Assembly: GCF_003610255.1 (NCBI RefSeq)
Contig: NZ_RAPS01000001.1
Span: forward strand, 3,534,001-3,598,000
DNA from: Streptomyces sp. TLI_171
GTDB taxonomy: Bacteria; Actinomycetota; Actinomycetes; Streptomycetales; Streptomycetaceae
Direction of reading: 5' to 3'
DNA length: 64,000 nt
Part shown: positions 15,873-25,830 of the stretch, one piece after another
How the letters are laid out: every line of letters begins with the position of its first letter
Numbering within the stretch: the first letter of the stretch is position 1
Notes under the pieces: model-generated
Database searches by the model: none
The model's input: only the letters and a program-made list of their open reading frames with translations
What the model was told of the DNA's origin: nothing
Program-made: the position numbers and the translations under genes

Positions 15873-16859
15873 ATGAAGATCGCCTTCGTCGGCAAGGGCG
15901 GCAGCGGCAAGACGACCCTGTCCGCCCTGTTCATCCGCCACCTGGCCGCTGCCGGGCACCCGGTGGTCGCGGTCGACGCCGACATCAACCAACACCTCGG
16001 CCCCGCCCTCGGCCTGACGGACGGCCAGGCCGCCGCCCTCCCCTCGCTCGGCGCCCACCTGCCGGAGATCAAGGAGTACCTGCGCGGCGGCAACCCGCTG
16101 ATCCGGTCCGCCGAGGAGATGATCAAGACCACGCCGCCCGGGTCCGGCTCCCGGCTGCTGCGGATCGTCGAGGAGAACCCGGTGTACGCGGCCTGCGCCC
16201 GCCCGATCGCGCTGGACGAGGGCTCGGTGCGGCTGATGGCGACCGGCGCGTTCACCGAGGAGGACCTCGGAGTGGCCTGCTACCACTCCAAGGTCGGCGC
16301 GGTGGAGCTGCTGCTCAACCACCTGCTGGACGGGCCGGACGAGTACCTGGTGACCGACATGACGGCCGGCTCCGACTCCTTCGCCTCCGGCCTGTTCACC
16401 CGCTTCGACCTGACCTTCCTGGTCGCCGAACCCACCCGCAAGGGCGTCTCGGTGTACCGCCAGTACAAGGAGTACGCCCAGGACTTCGACGTCCACCTGC
16501 GGGTGATCGGCAACAAGGTGCAGAGCCGGGACGACCTGGACTTCCTGCGCCGCGAGGTCGGCGAGGACCTGTACACCTGCTTCGGTCAGTCCGGCTGGGT
16601 GCGCCGGCTGGAGCGCGGGGACGAGCCGCCGCTGCGCGAGCTGGAGCCCGCCAACCGGGAGGTGCTGGCCCGGCTGAAGACCGCCGCCGACACCGCGGCC
16701 GAGCTGCGCGACCCGCGCCGGTACAGCGCCCAGGCCGTCCGATTCCACCTGCGCAACGCGGAGAGCTGGGGCAACGCCAAGGTCGGCATCGACCTGGCCA
16801 CCCAGGTGGACCCGGGCTTCGTGCTGGGCGGCGAAGCCGCCAGGACCGCCGGGGTCTGA
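15873..16859 (+). CDS. CooC/MinD-like P-loop ATPase
   Basis: A 328-residue ATPase of the MinD/ParA/CooC group. The deviant Walker A GKGGSGKTT is at residues 7-15, followed by VVAVDADINQHLG. CooC-type proteins insert metal into carbon monoxide dehydrogenase, but none is encoded nearby and metal-binding Cys pairs are not evident, so the client is unknown. The segment VTDMTAGSDSFASGLF is the switch region seen in relatives, and VIGNKV is the base-binding motif. The ATG at 15873 has GGAG eight bases upstream. A 17-bp hairpin terminator follows. Confidence 0.8.
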   Translation: MKIAFVGKGGSGKTTLSALFIRHLAAAGHPVVAVDADINQHLGPALGLTDGQAAALPSLGAHLPEIKEYLRGGNPLIRSAEEMIKTTPPGSGSRLLRIVEENPVYAACARPIALDEGSVRLMATGAFTEEDLGVACYHSKVGAVELLLNHLLDGPDEYLVTDMTAGSDSFASGLFTRFDLTFLVAEPTRKGVSVYRQYKEYAQDFDVHLRVIGNKVQSRDDLDFLRREVGEDLYTCFGQSGWVRRLERGDEPPLRELEPANREVLARLKTAADTAAELRDPRRYSAQAVRFHLRNAESWGNAKVGIDLATQVDPGFVLGGEAARTAGV

Positions 16860-16869
16860 GCCCGCCACC

Positions 16870-16914
16870 CCCGAGGGGGCCGGTCCCCCACCGCGGCGGA
16901 CCGGCCCCCTCGGG
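16870..16914 (+). terminator. Strong hairpin terminator after the CooC-like gene
   Basis: CCCGAGGGGGCCGGTCC at 16870-16886 pairs perfectly with 16898-16914, giving a 17-bp stem and 11-base loop, 10 bp after the stop codon. Confidence 0.8.
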
Positions 16915-17204
16915 CGTTCCCGCAGGCATTCCGGGCGGTTCGGGTGCCACACGATGTGGTGAATCGCCCTATTTGCGCTTCCGCTCGACGTGCACGCTGT
17001 GCAAAGGTCTCATTACTCTCGGTTTACCAATTCTTGAACCTGGTCGCCGCAGGCCGTCTCGCCGCGCGGCCATGGCGCGCACCACCGGCCGCCCACCGAT
17101 CGGCCGCCCCGCCACACCCGCTGCGACCCACGACAGCCGATCCGACCTGGCACTACCGCCGGACCTGACTGCGTTCGTTCCCCCGGAAGAAGACGGGCAA
17201 CACC
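16915..17204. other. Non-coding leader of the SulP-carbonic anhydrase gene
   Basis: With the terminator before it, this makes a 345-bp gene-free stretch. It is less GC-rich than its neighbours around 16960-17040. CCACA at 16947-16951 and TGTGG at 16955-16959 form a small inverted repeat that may be an operator. No certain promoter hexamers and no ORF with coding character were seen. Confidence 0.4.
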
Positions 17205-19532
17205 ATGACCCTCGACGTCTCCAGCGCACCCATCGCCTCCGACACCACCGACCACGCGCCGCCGGCCCCGGCCGGCACCGGCCGGGGCCGCACCCTGCTG
17301 GTGCACGACCTGCCGGCCTCGCTCGCGGTGTTCCTGATCGCCGTGCCGTTCTCGCTCGGCATCGCCCTCGCCACCGGCGCCCCGCTGACGGCCGGCCTGG
17401 TGGCCGCCGCCGTCGGCGGCCTGGTCGCCGGTGTCCTCGGCGGCACCCACCTGCAGGTCAGCGGTCCGTCCGCGGCCCTCACCGTGGTCACCGCCGGGGT
17501 GATCGCCCAGTACGGCTGGCAGACCGCCTGCCTGGTGACGGTCGCCGCCGGCCTGCTGCAACTGCTGCTCGGCTCGCTGCGGGTGGCCCGCGCCGCGCTC
17601 GCCGTCTCGCCCGCCGTCGTGCACGGCATGCTGGCCGGCGTCGGCGTCACCATCGCGATCGCCCAACTGCACGTCATCCTCGGCGGCACCCCGCACAGTT
17701 CGGCGCTGGCCGACCTGCGCGCGCTGCCCGGCGAGCTGGCCGGCCCGCACCCGCCGGCCCTGCTGGTGGGCCTGCTGGCGCTCACCGTGCTGTACGGCTG
17801 GCCCCGGCTCGGCCGGCTGCCCGGTGCGGCGGGCCGGCTCGGCGCCCGGCTGGCCCGGCTGCCCGCCGCGCTGGTGGCGGTGGCCACCGCCACCGGTGTC
17901 TCGCTGATCGCCGAACTGCGGCTGGCCCGGGTCGAGCTCCCGGTCTGGGAGCACCACCAGTTCTTCTCGATGCCCGCCCCCGGCGCCCTGTCGAGCCACT
18001 GGGCGGCGCTGCTCGGCCTGGTCCTGACCGTCACCGCGGTGGCCGGCGTCGAGTCGCTGCTCTCCTCGGTCGCCGTCGACCGGATGACCCGTCGGTCCGG
18101 CGACCTGAACCGCGAGCTGCGCGCCCAGGGCGCGTCCAACGTCTTCTCCGGCCTGCTCGGCGGCCTCCCGGTGGCCGGCGGCGCCGTCCGCTCCACCGCG
18201 AACGTGCAGGCCGGCGCGGCCACCCGGATGTCCGCCGTGCTGCACGGCTGCTGGGTGCTGGTCGCCGCGCTCGCACTGACCGCCGGGCTGCGCCGGATCC
18301 CGCTGGCGGCGCTGGCCGCGCTGGTGCTGGTGGTCGGGGTGCAGATGGTCAGCTTCGCGCACATCCGCCGGGTGCACCGGCACCGCGAGTTCCCGGTCTA
18401 CCTGGCGACGGTGCTCGGCGTGGTCCTGCTCGGCGTCCCGGTCGGGGTGCTGCTCGGCGGCGCCGTCGCCGTCCTGCTCGCCCTCTACCGGCTGACCCGC
18501 GCCCACGTCGACGTGCTCGCCGAGGCGGACGGCTCCTGCACCGTCCGCACCCACGGCCCGCTCACCTTCGCCGCCGTCCCCAAGCTGACCAGGGCGCTCG
18601 CCCGGATTCCGGCCGGTGCCCGGGTGACGGTCCGCCACGACGGGTCCTTCCTCGACCACGCCGCGTTCGAGGCGCTGCACGCCTGGCGCTCCGGCCACCA
18701 GGCCACCGGCGCGCAGGTCGCGCTGCTGACGGACCGCCGGTCGCAGGAGGTGCTCGACCCCGACGGCACCGTCCGCGCGGGCAGCTCCCCCGGCCCGCAC
18801 CGATGCCGGGCCTGGACGCCCTGGGTCGGCCACCACTGCATCGAGCAGAACGACGACGATCCGCACGTCCGCCTGCTCGACGGCGTCCGCGGCTTCCAGC
18901 AGCACACCGCCCCGCTGGTGCGCCACGAGCTCGCCCGGCTGGCCCGGGACGGCCAGACCCCCTCGCAGCTCTTCCTCACCTGCGCGGACTCCCGGATGGT
19001 CACCAGCATGATCACCAGCTCCGGCCCCGGCGACCTGTTCACCGTCCGCAACGTGGGCAACCTGGTGCCCGCGCCCTACGAGCCCGGCGCCGCCGACGAC
19101 TCGGTGGCCGCCGCCGTCCAGTACGCGGTGGAGGTCCTGGAGGTCGGCTCGATCACGGTCTGCGGGCACTCCGGCTGCGGCGCGATGAAGGCGCTGCTGG
19201 ACGGGCTCACCGAGGAGTCCGGGCCGCCCAGTCCGCTGGCCCGCTGGCTGCGCAACGGCCGCGGCTCGCTGGCCCGCCTGCGCCGCGCCCCCGCCGAGTT
19301 CGAGGGCCGCGCCGCGGCGGACGTGGTCGAGCAGCTCTGCATCACCAACGTGGTGCAGCAACTCGACCAGCTGATGGCCAACCCGGCGGTGGAACGGCGC
19401 GTCACGGACGGGTCGCTGCGCCTGGTCGGGATGTACTTCGACTTCGCCACGGCCCAGGCCTACGTGATGGACCCCGTCACCGGGCGTTTCGCCGCGGTCC
19501 ACGCGGAGGCCCAGCAGGAGCTGGCCGCGTAA
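17205..19532 (+). CDS. SulP-family anion transporter fused to beta-carbonic anhydrase
   Basis: A 775-residue fusion. Residues about 30-435 are a SulP/SLC26 transporter with many membrane helices and the signature HDLPASLAVFLIAVPFSLGIA. Residues 440-515 resemble a STAS domain. From about 545 comes a beta-carbonic anhydrase: the zinc site is CADSR near residue 592 and CGHSGCG near residue 653. A plausible role is bicarbonate import coupled to interconversion with CO2, to feed carboxylases; the anion specificity is inference. The ATG at 17205 is weakly served by AAGAAGACGGG upstream. A short hairpin follows the gene. Confidence 0.92.
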   Translation: MTLDVSSAPIASDTTDHAPPAPAGTGRGRTLLVHDLPASLAVFLIAVPFSLGIALATGAPLTAGLVAAAVGGLVAGVLGGTHLQVSGPSAALTVVTAGVIAQYGWQTACLVTVAAGLLQLLLGSLRVARAALAVSPAVVHGMLAGVGVTIAIAQLHVILGGTPHSSALADLRALPGELAGPHPPALLVGLLALTVLYGWPRLGRLPGAAGRLGARLARLPAALVAVATATGVSLIAELRLARVELPVWEHHQFFSMPAPGALSSHWAALLGLVLTVTAVAGVESLLSSVAVDRMTRRSGDLNRELRAQGASNVFSGLLGGLPVAGGAVRSTANVQAGAATRMSAVLHGCWVLVAALALTAGLRRIPLAALAALVLVVGVQMVSFAHIRRVHRHREFPVYLATVLGVVLLGVPVGVLLGGAVAVLLALYRLTRAHVDVLAEADGSCTVRTHGPLTFAAVPKLTRALARIPAGARVTVRHDGSFLDHAAFEALHAWRSGHQATGAQVALLTDRRSQEVLDPDGTVRAGSSPGPHRCRAWTPWVGHHCIEQNDDDPHVRLLDGVRGFQQHTAPLVRHELARLARDGQTPSQLFLTCADSRMVTSMITSSGPGDLFTVRNVGNLVPAPYEPGAADDSVAAAVQYAVEVLEVGSITVCGHSGCGAMKALLDGLTEESGPPSPLARWLRNGRGSLARLRRAPAEFEGRAAADVVEQLCITNVVQQLDQLMANPAVERRVTDGSLRLVGMYFDFATAQAYVMDPVTGRFAAVHAEAQQELAA

Positions 19533-19547
19533 GCAGTCGCCCGATCG

Positions 19548-19575
19548 GGGGCGCGTGGGGCATCCCGCGCGCCCC
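19548..19575. terminator. Short hairpin between converging genes
   Basis: GGGGCGCG at 19548-19555 pairs with CGCGCCCC at 19568-19575, between the SulP fusion gene and the converging cysteine hydrolase gene. It could end transcription from either side. Confidence 0.5.
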
Positions 19576-19585
19576 TGACGGCTGC

Positions 19586-20095
19586 TCAGCTGCTCAGCAG
19601 CTTGGCCAGATCGGCCGGGGTGACGTAGCCGGGCCAGCGGTGGTCGTCGAAGAGGTGGACGCCGGCGTCCTGGTAGCACTGGTCGACCAGCTGGGAGCAG
19701 ATCATGTGCTTGCTGGTGGCGACGTAGTTGCGGAGCAGGGGGCCCGCCGGGAGGTGGATGCGGGCGGCGGCGAGGGCGAGGTAGTCGGCGAGGCTGTAGG
19801 GGGTGCCGACGTAGCGGTGGGCGGCGGCGGTGATCGCGGTGCGCTGCTCCTCGGTGAGCGGGATGCGGCCGGTGGACCAGAGCACGGGACGGCCGTCGTA
19901 GACGCTGAGCGGGCGGAGTTCCGCGCCGCCGGGCTGGGCCTCGACGAGTTGGCCGTCGCCGACGTGGACGAAGGCGTGCTCGTAGTCGGCGAACCCGTCG
20001 CCGTTGAGGAACTGGCCGATCCGGATCAGCCGTCCGGTGCGGCCGCCCATCCGGACGACGGCGAAGTCCCCGGGGAGGGGTGGGGTCGTGGTCAT
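19586..20095 (-). CDS. Permuted NlpC/P60-like (YiiX/YebB-type) cysteine hydrolase
   Basis: A 169-residue protein with the order of a circularly permuted papain-like fold: the His motif comes first (EHAFVHVGDG, near residues 39-48) and the Cys motif last (MICSQLVDQCYQ, near residue 131). Such enzymes cleave amide or ester bonds in peptidoglycan peptides or lipids. No signal peptide is visible, so it is predicted cytoplasmic. VLWSTGRIPLTEEQ and YVGTPYSLADY fit the central strand-helix section. The ATG at 20095 is used. It converges on the SulP fusion gene. Confidence 0.75.
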   Translation of the reverse strand: MTTTPPLPGDFAVVRMGGRTGRLIRIGQFLNGDGFADYEHAFVHVGDGQLVEAQPGGAELRPLSVYDGRPVLWSTGRIPLTEEQRTAITAAAHRYVGTPYSLADYLALAAARIHLPAGPLLRNYVATSKHMICSQLVDQCYQDAGVHLFDDHRWPGYVTPADLAKLLSS

Positions 20096-20275
20096 GGGGG
20101 TACCCCCGCACGGTTGCGTTCAGTGATGGGTCGTGCACTGGCAGTGGAGTACCGGGGTGGGGTGACGTCAAGCCGCTGCGCGGGATTGACCGGAGCGGGG
20201 GACGGGAAGGCCCGGGGAGGACCGGCGAGCGCGCGGAGGCGGCGTCCACCTGGGACGGAGCCCGAAGGCGGTCAA

Positions 20276-20287
20276 AGGTCTACACCA
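20276..20287. promoter_or_regulatory. DasR (dre)-like operator upstream of acs
   Basis: AGGTCTACACCA matches the remembered dre core TGGTCTAGACCA at 10 of 12 positions and is nearly palindromic. DasR is the N-acetylglucosamine-sensing GntR regulator of Streptomyces. Control of acs here is inference. Confidence 0.4.
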
Positions 20288-20332
20288 ATTTTCCGGCAGC
20301 TCTTGTCAACACGGCTGTTGGCCTGGTGAGCT

Positions 20333-20346
20333 GTGCGCTGGGACAC
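20333..20346 (+). promoter_or_regulatory. Crp-type site upstream of acs
   Basis: GTGCGCTGGGACAC fits the Streptomyces Crp motif GTG(N6)GNCAC exactly, 60 bp before the acs start. The Crp gene is in this window at 58466. Confidence 0.5.
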
Positions 20347-20405
20347 ACGGGACAATCCCACCGCACGGGGTTCCCCGGTATTTGAGACTCGATGAGGAGT
20401 GCGCG

Positions 20406-22361
<1,956 letters not shown>

Positions 22362-22379
22362 TCAGCCGTCAGGCACGAG

Positions 22380-22416
22380 GCAGGGCCCGCTCCGCGTCAC
22401 GCGGAGCGGGCCCTGC
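22380..22416 (+). terminator. Strong hairpin terminator after acs
   Basis: GCAGGGCCCGCTCCGCG at 22380-22396 pairs perfectly with 22400-22416: a 17-bp stem with a 3-base loop, followed by CCGTTCT. It may serve both acs and the converging serine hydrolase gene. Confidence 0.85.
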
Positions 22417-22434
22417 CCGTTCTGCTGCCGCCGG

Positions 22435-23583
22435 TCACACCGCCAGGGCGCGCAGCGTGTCGTACGCGGTCTGGGCGAACCTGCGCCGCCCGGTGGCGAG
22501 CGGCCCGGCCAGGGCGACCAGGCCGGTCTGCGAGGACCGGTCGAAGCCGACGAAGGCCGTGCAGCGCCCGGTGGAGCCGGTGTGGAACACCACCTCGCCC
22601 GGGTCGGGACCGTCGCCGACCGGTCGGTGGTTCCAGCTCAGGCAGACCCGCTGGCCGAACCCGCGCCGGGCGACCCGGGGCAGGCACACCTCGCGCAGTG
22701 CGGTCCGCAGGCTGGCGGCCGCGCCGGTCCGTTCCGGGATCGGCACGGCGTCCACCGCGAGGTGGGCCTGCAGGTAGCGCAGCATGTCGTCGACGGTGGA
22801 GCGGAGCGCCGCCGCGCCGGGCAGGGCGGGGGTCTTGAACGAGGGGATCCAGCGGCCGCGCCGGTAGCCGGTGGTCTCGTCGCGCCCGGTGCCGCAGGAG
22901 GTGTCGATCAGCCCGAGCGGCTCGCAGACCCGGCCGGCCAGCAGTTCCTGGTAGCGCTGTCCGGCGGCGCGTTCCAGCACCAGGCCGAGCAGTCCGGCGC
23001 CGAGGCTGGAGTACCTGACCCGGGTGCCGGGGGTTCCGCGCACGGGGGTGCGGGGCAGCGCGCGCAGCAGGTGGGCGGCGCTGAACGTGGCGTACGGGCT
23101 GGTGAACCAGCGGGGCACGGCGGCGGGGGTGAGGCCGACCGGCAGCCGGGGCAGTCCGGAGGTGTGGGTGGCCAGGTGCAGCAGGGTGATCGGGCGCTCG
23201 TGCGGGTAGCCGGGCAGGGCCTCGGCGGGCAGGTAGCGGTCGATCGGGTCGTCGTAGCCGACCTCGCCGCGGGCGACCATGTCGGCGAGCAGCAGACCGG
23301 TGAAGGTCTTGGTCACCGAGCCGAGTTCGAAGCGGGTGTCGGCGCGGACCGGGCGTTCGCCGGCCCGGTCGGCGTAGCCGCGGCAGGCGACGGTGCGTTC
23401 GTCGCCGCGGATCACGGCGAGGGCCAGCCCGCCGTCGGGGGCGGCGGTGGCGAACAGCGGGCGCAGCAGGTGCTCCAGGTCCGGGTCGGCTAACGGGGGC
23501 TGGGCGGTGCCGGCGCCCTCGACTCCTCCCGTTCGGGGTCCCACGGCCTGGACCGGTATGGGTTCGACTTCCTGACTGGGCAT
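22435..23583 (-). CDS. Beta-lactamase-fold serine hydrolase with a TTA codon
   Basis: A 382-residue class C beta-lactamase/DD-peptidase-like hydrolase (PF00144). The nucleophile motif SVTK is near residue 89, the second motif is YSS (usually YxN) near residue 190, and the third is HTGSTG in place of KTG near residue 331. No signal peptide is seen, so an esterase role is as likely as action on beta-lactams. The ATG at 23583 is preceded by GGAGGAG. Residue 31 is encoded by TTA (complement at 23491-23493), the codon read by the developmental bldA tRNA. Divergent from nhaA. Confidence 0.85.
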   Translation of the reverse strand: MPSQEVEPIPVQAVGPRTGGVEGAGTAQPPLADPDLEHLLRPLFATAAPDGGLALAVIRGDERTVACRGYADRAGERPVRADTRFELGSVTKTFTGLLLADMVARGEVGYDDPIDRYLPAEALPGYPHERPITLLHLATHTSGLPRLPVGLTPAAVPRWFTSPYATFSAAHLLRALPRTPVRGTPGTRVRYSSLGAGLLGLVLERAAGQRYQELLAGRVCEPLGLIDTSCGTGRDETTGYRRGRWIPSFKTPALPGAAALRSTVDDMLRYLQAHLAVDAVPIPERTGAAASLRTALREVCLPRVARRGFGQRVCLSWNHRPVGDGPDPGEVVFHTGSTGRCTAFVGFDRSSQTGLVALAGPLATGRRRFAQTAYDTLRALAV

Positions 23584-23857
23584 GAGCTCCTCCATGACGC
23601 GACGGGCCACCCGGTGGCGGCCCGCTTCTGCCGCCGACGTTAGGAACCCGAAGGGTCGTCCGCATCCGGCCGAACCCATCCGGGTCAGCGCGCCGCAGGG
23701 CTCGCCCCGAACACCCATAAAGTGGGACGAACCGCATGCCTGCTTGTCACGCGCCGTAGGATGCAAAGGAAGCATCAAGATCCTCAGGCGCGCCGGGAAG
23801 TCTGGTCGGCACCGCACCACCCGTGTGTCCGCATGCCGCCCGCCTCAGGAGGTCCCC

Positions 23858-25150
23858 GTGACCAACCCGTCCGACGACCGCCGCCAGTTCCTCGGCCTGC
23901 TGTCGCTGCCCGAGCGCCGTTTCCTCACCGACGCGCTGCGGGCCGAGACGGTCGGCGGGGTGCTGCTGCTGGTCGCCGCGGCGTGCGCGCTGGTGTGGGC
24001 GAACGTCTGGCCGCACGGGTACGAGACGGTGCGGGACTACACCTTCGGGCCGGGTTCGCCGCTGCACCTGGACCTGTCGGTGGAGGCGTGGGCGCAGGAC
24101 GGGCTGCTGACGATCTTCTTCTTCGTGGCGGGCATCGAGCTGAAGCGGGAGTTCGTGGCCGGGGAGCTGCGGACGCCGAGCGCGGCGCTGCTCCCGGTGG
24201 TGGCGGCGGTGTGCGGCGTGGTGCTGCCGGCGGTGCTGTTCGTGACGGTCAACCTGGCGGCCCCGGACGGGCATCCGACGGGGTGGGCGATCCCGACGGC
24301 GACCGACATCGCCTTCGCGCTGGGCGTGCTGGCGGTGGTGGGCAGTCACCTGCCGTCCGCGCTGCGGGCGTTCCTGCTGACCCTGGCGGTGGTCGACGAC
24401 CTGATCGCCATCCTGATCATCGCGGTGTTCTTCTCCTCGGGGATCGAGTTCTGGGCGCTGGGGGCGGCGCTGGCGGGGCTGGCGCTGTTCTGGTTCCTGC
24501 ACCGGCGCGGGGTGCACGGCTGGTGGCTGTTCGTGCCGCTGGCGGTGCTGAACTGGGCGCTGATGCACGAGAGCGGCGTGCACGCGACGGTGGCGGGCGT
24601 GGCGATGGGCCTGATGCTGCGCTGCCACCGGGAGGAGGGCGAGGAGCAGTCCCCCGGCGAGCACATCGAGCACCTGGTGCGGCCGCTGTCCGCGGGGTTC
24701 GCGGTGCCGGTGTTCGCGCTGTTCGCGGCGGGCGTGCCGGTGTCCGGCAAGGTGCTGGGCGAGGTGTTCACCGAGGCGGCGCCGCTGGGCATCGTGATCG
24801 GCCTGCTGGTCGGCAAGTCGGTGGGCATCTTCGGCGGCACCTGGCTGGCCGCCCGCCACACCCGGGCGACCCTGAACCCGCAGCTGACCTGGTCGGACAT
24901 GTTCGCGCTGGCCACCGTGGCGGGCATCGGCTTCACGGTGTCGCTGCTGATCAGCGATCTGGCGTTCCCGGACGACGAGCACCTGGCGGAGCTGTGCAAG
25001 GAGGCCGTCCTGGTGGGCTCGCTGGCCTGCGCGGTGGTCGGCACCCTGCTGCTGAAGCGCCGCAACCGGTACTACCGGCGGCTGTACGACGAGGAGAACC
25101 GCGACGAGGACGGCGACGGCATCCCCGATGTGTACCAACAGCAGGGGTGA
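23858..25150 (+). CDS. nhaA: Na+/H+ antiporter NhaA
   Basis: A 430-residue NhaA-type antiporter exchanging cytoplasmic Na+ or Li+ for external protons. The core signatures are visible: IPTATDIAFALG near residues 145-156, and VVDDLIAI near residues 178-185 with the tandem Asp that binds the ion. About twelve membrane helices follow the usual pattern, and the C-terminal tail is charged (RRLYDEENRDEDGDG). AGGAGG precedes the GTG at 23858. Neighbouring genes in the conserved block suggest housekeeping pH and sodium control. Confidence 0.94.
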   Translation: MTNPSDDRRQFLGLLSLPERRFLTDALRAETVGGVLLLVAAACALVWANVWPHGYETVRDYTFGPGSPLHLDLSVEAWAQDGLLTIFFFVAGIELKREFVAGELRTPSAALLPVVAAVCGVVLPAVLFVTVNLAAPDGHPTGWAIPTATDIAFALGVLAVVGSHLPSALRAFLLTLAVVDDLIAILIIAVFFSSGIEFWALGAALAGLALFWFLHRRGVHGWWLFVPLAVLNWALMHESGVHATVAGVAMGLMLRCHREEGEEQSPGEHIEHLVRPLSAGFAVPVFALFAAGVPVSGKVLGEVFTEAAPLGIVIGLLVGKSVGIFGGTWLAARHTRATLNPQLTWSDMFALATVAGIGFTVSLLISDLAFPDDEHLAELCKEAVLVGSLACAVVGTLLLKRRNRYYRRLYDEENRDEDGDGIPDVYQQQG

Positions 25151-25276
25151 CACGCCGTCGGCCGGGTACCCGGAGTGGTGCCCGACTCGCCGGTAAGGGC
25201 ATGATGCTGAGCTGACACGCACGTGCATGACGCACCCTCAGAACGTTCCACCCAGCCCGTGAAAGGGAGACCGCCG

Positions 25277-25753
25277 ATGGCCGCAGGAGCCGCACACCCG
25301 AACGGCGACGGCCGGATTCCGCACGAGGGCGAGCGGACCATCGGCGAACTGTTCGCCGACGCCTCCGCCGAGCTCTCCAGCCTGGTGCACGACGAGATCG
25401 CCCTCGCCAAGGCGGAGATCAAGGCGGACGTGGTGCGCGGCGGCATCGGCACCGCCGCCGGCACGGTGGCCGGGGTGGTGGCGCTGGCGTCGATCCCGAT
25501 GTTCTCGTTCGCCTTCGCCTGGGGCCTGCAGGCGCTGGGCATCACCACCGGCTGGTCGTTCGCCATCGTCGGCGGCGCGTACGTGCTGATCGCGGCGCTG
25601 CTGGCGTTCCTGATGATCCGGTACTTCAAGAAGATCCGGAAGCCGGAGCGCACCATCGCGGGCGCCCAGGCCACCGCCCAGGTGCTGAAGAACGCCAAGC
25701 CGCGGCCGGCCACCAAGGAGGAGATCGACCGGGCACTGGGGCGCATCCAGTGA
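25277..25753 (+). CDS. Holin-like membrane protein (Actinobacterial Holin-X, phage holin family)
   Basis: A 158-residue protein of the PF07332 type. An N-terminal amphipathic, charged segment (GELFADASAELSSLVHDEIALAK) precedes two membrane helices near residues 58-82 and 90-112, then a basic tail. Despite the family name there is no phage context; in M. tuberculosis the homologue sits beside ephE and marP, as here. The ATG at 25277 follows AAAGGGAGA. Its role is unknown, possibly membrane organisation. Confidence 0.82.
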   Translation: MAAGAAHPNGDGRIPHEGERTIGELFADASAELSSLVHDEIALAKAEIKADVVRGGIGTAAGTVAGVVALASIPMFSFAFAWGLQALGITTGWSFAIVGGAYVLIAALLAFLMIRYFKKIRKPERTIAGAQATAQVLKNAKPRPATKEEIDRALGRIQ

Positions 25754-25830
25754 CCACCGGCCGGTAACGGTTGCGTCCGGGCGCGAGTGCCGGGCACGTG
25801 CGGACGGCGAGGGTATGACAGGCTGCGGAT

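Larger units (their letters stand above)
20096..20405. other. Gene-free region upstream of acs
   Basis: This 310-bp divergent gap between the cysteine hydrolase and acs contains no convincing ORF. It holds a DasR-like site at 20276-20287 and a Crp-like site at 20333-20346, both listed separately. The first 150 bp show no recognisable element. Confidence 0.45.

Noticed and set aside
17013..20249. A 1078-codon leftward frame opposite the SulP-carbonic anhydrase gene
   Set aside because: His/Gln/Gly-rich antisense artefact of high-GC coding DNA.
15572..20329. A 1585-codon open frame across the CooC-like, SulP and hydrolase region
   Set aside because: Pro/Arg/Gly-rich shadow with no domain; true genes with clear motifs occupy other frames.
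25277..25753. Holin-family gene as sign of a prophage
   Set aside because: No lysin, integrase or structural phage genes nearby; the family is chromosomal in actinobacteria.
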